This document shows, one piece after another, positions 61,693 to 64,000 of a stretch of 64,000 nt of DNA. The notes beneath the pieces were generated by a model. The model saw only the letters and a list, made by a program, of their open reading frames with translations, made no database searches and had not been told where the DNA came from. A program made the translations under genes and the position numbers. Source of the DNA: Vibrio ponticus (GTDB lineage: Bacteria > Pseudomonadota > Gammaproteobacteria > Enterobacterales > Vibrionaceae). The stretch spans positions 744,001-808,000 of the forward strand of contig NZ_AP019658.1 of NCBI RefSeq assembly GCF_009938225.1. Direction: 5' to 3'. Positions within the stretch are counted from its first letter, which is position 1. Each line of letters starts with the position of its first letter.

Positions 61693-63813
61693 GTGAAACC
61701 AATCGTAATCAAGCGTGACGGCTCAAGAGCTCCGTTTAGCAGGGATCGTATTCAAGCAGCAGTGGAAGCAGCAGCAGAGCACGTGAACAACGAGATTGCT
61801 ATCTATGCCTTAAATGTGGCATTGGCAGTAGAGCTGCAGCTAAAAGATCACGATGAAGTACACATCAACGAAATCCAAACCCTAGTTGAAAATGAGCTAA
61901 TGCAAGGACCATATAAGTCACTAGCACGCTCATACATCGAATACCGTCATGATCGTGACATCGCTCGTGAGAAGCAAAGTGCGCTTACTCGTGAAATCGA
62001 AGGTCTGATCGAAGAGAGCAACGTTGACCTAATCAACGAAAACGCTAACAAAGACGGTAAAGTAATTCCGACACAACGTGACCTGCTTGCAGGTATCGTG
62101 GCTAAACACTATGCGAAAACTCACATTCTGCCACGTGACGTAGTACAAGCACACGATGAAGGTGACTTACACTACCACGACCTAGATTACGCACCATTCT
62201 TCCCGATGTTTAACTGTATGCTTATCGATCTTAAAGGCATGCTGACACACGGCTTTAAAATGGGTAATGCTGAAATTGACACTCCAAAGTCAATTTCGAC
62301 AGCAACAGCAGTAACTGCACAGATCATTGCGCAAGTAGCAAGCCATATCTACGGTGGTACAACCATCAACCGTATTGATGAAGTACTTGAACCGTATGTA
62401 CAGGCAAGCTACGAGAAACACCTTTCTATCGCAAAAGAGTGGGATATCCACAACCCAGAAGCTTTTGCTATCGCTCGCACAGAGAAAGAGTGTTACGACG
62501 CATTCCAATCTTTAGAGTATGAAGTAAACACGCTGCATACTGCAAATGGTCAAACACCATTTGTGACCTTTGGTTTTGGTTTAGGCACAAGTTGGGCATC
62601 ACGTCTAATTCAAGAGTCAATCTTGAAAAACCGTATTGCGGGTCTTGGTAAGAACCGTAAAACAGCGGTGTTCCCAAAACTTGTGTTTGCGATTAAAGAT
62701 GGCTTGAACCATAAAGAGCAAGATCCGAACTACGACATTAAGAAGCTTGCACTAGAATGTGCTTCTAAGCGTATGTACCCAGATATTCTTAACTACGACA
62801 AAGTGGTTGAAGTAACAGGTTCATTCAAAACCCCAATGGGCTGCCGTAGTTTCCTAAATACTTATGAAGAAAACGGTGAACTTATCCATGAAGGTCGTAA
62901 TAACCTTGGTGTAGTAAGTTTGAACCTGCCTCGTATCGCAATCCGAGCAAACGGCAGCGAAGAAGAGTTCTTCAAAATCCTAGATGAGAAACTAGTCGTG
63001 GCACGCCGTGCACTAGAAACGCGTATCTCTCGTCTAGAAAACGTTAAAGCTCGCGTTGCGCCAATTCTATACATGGAAGGTGCATGTGGTGTTCGTCTAA
63101 AAGCAGACGACTCAATTGCTGATATCTTTAAAAATGGTCGCGCGTCTATTTCTCTTGGTTACATTGGTATCCATGAGATGGTTAACGCACTATACGGTAC
63201 TTCAGAACACGTATACGACAATGACGAGCTGCGTGAGAAAGCACTGAATATCGTTAAGTACCTGAAGAAACACGTAGAGCAATGGACCGAAGAAACAGGT
63301 TATGGCTTCAGCCTATACGGCACGCCAAGTGAAAACCTATGTAGCCGTTTCTGCCGTATCGACACTAAAGAGTTTGGTGTGATTGAAGGCGTGACTGACA
63401 AAGGTTACTACACCAACAGCTTCCACTTAGATGTTGAGAAGAAGGTAAACCCATACGATAAGATTGACTTTGAGATGCCATACCCCCATATCTCAAGCGG
63501 TGGCTTTATCTGTTATGGTGAATTCCCGAACATGCAACGTAACGTTGAAGCTCTGGAAAACGTATGGGACTACAGCTACACCCGCGTACCTTACTACGGC
63601 ACCAATACACCAATCGATGAGTGTTATGAGTGTGGTTACACCGGTGAGTTTGACTGTACGAGCAAAGGCTTTACTTGCCCAAGCTGCGGCAACCACGATT
63701 CAAGCAAAGTATCAGTAACTCGACGTGTATGTGGTTACTTAGGTAGCCCAGACGCTCGTCCATTTAACTTCGGTAAGCAAGAAGAAGTTAAGCGTCGCGT
63801 TAAGCACCTATAA
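61693..63813 (+). CDS. nrdD: Anaerobic ribonucleoside-triphosphate reductase NrdD
   Basis: 706 residues, class III reductase making dNTPs without oxygen. An N-terminal ATP-cone (about 1-95) begins KPIVIKRDGSRAPFSRDRI. The ten-stranded barrel core follows. Zinc-type CxxC pairs are CYECGYTG and CPSCG, and the glycyl radical Gly681 is in RRVCGYLGS, the same position as in E. coli NrdD. The start is GTG with AAGGAG upstream. It is preceded by FNR and paired NrdR sites and followed by its activase nrdG. Confidence 0.97.
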   Translation: MKPIVIKRDGSRAPFSRDRIQAAVEAAAEHVNNEIAIYALNVALAVELQLKDHDEVHINEIQTLVENELMQGPYKSLARSYIEYRHDRDIAREKQSALTREIEGLIEESNVDLINENANKDGKVIPTQRDLLAGIVAKHYAKTHILPRDVVQAHDEGDLHYHDLDYAPFFPMFNCMLIDLKGMLTHGFKMGNAEIDTPKSISTATAVTAQIIAQVASHIYGGTTINRIDEVLEPYVQASYEKHLSIAKEWDIHNPEAFAIARTEKECYDAFQSLEYEVNTLHTANGQTPFVTFGFGLGTSWASRLIQESILKNRIAGLGKNRKTAVFPKLVFAIKDGLNHKEQDPNYDIKKLALECASKRMYPDILNYDKVVEVTGSFKTPMGCRSFLNTYEENGELIHEGRNNLGVVSLNLPRIAIRANGSEEEFFKILDEKLVVARRALETRISRLENVKARVAPILYMEGACGVRLKADDSIADIFKNGRASISLGYIGIHEMVNALYGTSEHVYDNDELREKALNIVKYLKKHVEQWTEETGYGFSLYGTPSENLCSRFCRIDTKEFGVIEGVTDKGYYTNSFHLDVEKKVNPYDKIDFEMPYPHISSGGFICYGEFPNMQRNVEALENVWDYSYTRVPYYGTNTPIDECYECGYTGEFDCTSKGFTCPSCGNHDSSKVSVTRRVCGYLGSPDARPFNFGKQEEVKRRVKHL

Positions 63814-63834
63814 TTGAACCTGTAAGTATCATTC

Positions 63835-63870
63835 ACCAGCTCGCTCTGCTTTAAGGCGGGCTGGTTTTTT
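63835..63870 (+). terminator. Hairpin between nrdD and nrdG
   Basis: ACCAGC and GCTGGT pair, with additional GC pairs inside, followed by TTTTTT. It may partly separate nrdG from nrdD transcription. Confidence 0.7.
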
Positions 63871-63882
63871 CGTTTTGGAACT

Positions 63883-64000
63883 ATGAACTACCATCAATAC
63901 TACCCAATCGACGTTGTAAATGGTCCCGGCACTCGCGTGACTTTGTTTGTTTCTGGCTGCGAACATAAGTGTCGCGGCTGCTATAACAAGACAACTTGGC
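63883..64000 (+). CDS. nrdG: Anaerobic ribonucleotide reductase activase NrdG (partial)
   Basis: The first 39 codons are in the window; the gene runs off the right edge. MNYHQYYPIDVVNGPGTRVT leads to SGCEHKCRGCYNKTTW. The CxxxCxxC cluster binds the 4Fe-4S centre of this radical-SAM enzyme, which makes the glycyl radical on NrdD. GGAA lies shortly before the ATG. Confidence 0.93.
   Translation, partial: MNYHQYYPIDVVNGPGTRVTLFVSGCEHKCRGCYNKTTW

Overview
The window looks like a piece of a Vibrio (Vibrionaceae) chromosome, probably the smaller second chromosome. The evidence is the gene content: a tal-tkt pair, a phaB-phaA-phasin-phaC polyhydroxybutyrate operon, moeA/moeB next to folE, dld, dbpA, tyrP, nrdD-nrdG and a cosR/BCCT betaine locus. 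Several of these sit on chromosome II in Vibrio cholerae. Base composition is moderate to AT-rich, and genes are tightly packed on both strands with strong hairpin terminators. I see no rRNA, tRNA, CRISPR or prophage. The species cannot be fixed from sequence reading alone.

Layout. 1-1 kb (-): the start of a pilus-type chaperone gene and two small secreted DUF4402-like proteins. 1.4-6.1 kb (-): a three-gene operon of hybrid histidine kinase, phosphate-binding-like periplasmic protein and outer-membrane barrel. 6.4-11.2 kb: YdcH, transketolase, transaldolase and a SorC-type sugar regulator. 11.2-16.9 kb: mercaptopyruvate sulfurtransferase, MoeB/MoeA, GTP cyclohydrolase I, and the DEAD-box helicase DbpA. 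17-20 kb: D-lactate dehydrogenase and a fatty acid desaturase with FabR-like operators over its promoter. 20.3-28.3 kb: acetyltransferase, RND pump, HopJ-like protein, EmrD, a small Cys-rich protein and the osmolyte regulator CosR. 28.6-31.8 kb: an IS3-family element inserted two codons into the betaine (BCCT) transporter gene. 32-38 kb: cNMP/CBS/nucleotidyltransferase protein, TyrP with tandem TyrR boxes, a short repeat element, AcpH and an RhlE-like helicase. 37.7-43.8 kb: a TetR regulator divergent from a two-adaptor RND pump operon. 44.4-48.6 kb: PHB synthesis. 48.9-50.6 kb: lipocalin and an S41-like protein. 51-53.7 kb: a Fur-boxed ferrous iron uptake operon feoA-feoB plus a 47-residue Cys-rich membrane protein. 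53.9-57.3 kb: EamA-type protein and a c-di-GMP protein with a degenerate GGDEF and an intact EAL. 57.3-60.4 kb: a persulfide-response locus (persulfide reductase-rhodanese, BigR/SqrR-type sensor and a split YeeE/YedE transporter). 60.5-64 kb: a secreted nuclease-fold protein and the anaerobic ribonucleotide reductase nrdD-nrdG with FNR and paired NrdR sites.

The most notable points are regulatory or structural. The IS removes the start codon and promoter from the betaine transporter. The persulfide locus has two ATTAG-N6-CTAAT operators, each lying over the -35 box of one of two divergent promoters. Readable FabR, TyrR, Fur, FNR and NrdR sites each fit the function of the neighbouring gene. 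The kinase/binding protein/porin operon and the DUF4402/chaperone locus are the parts whose biology is least explained.
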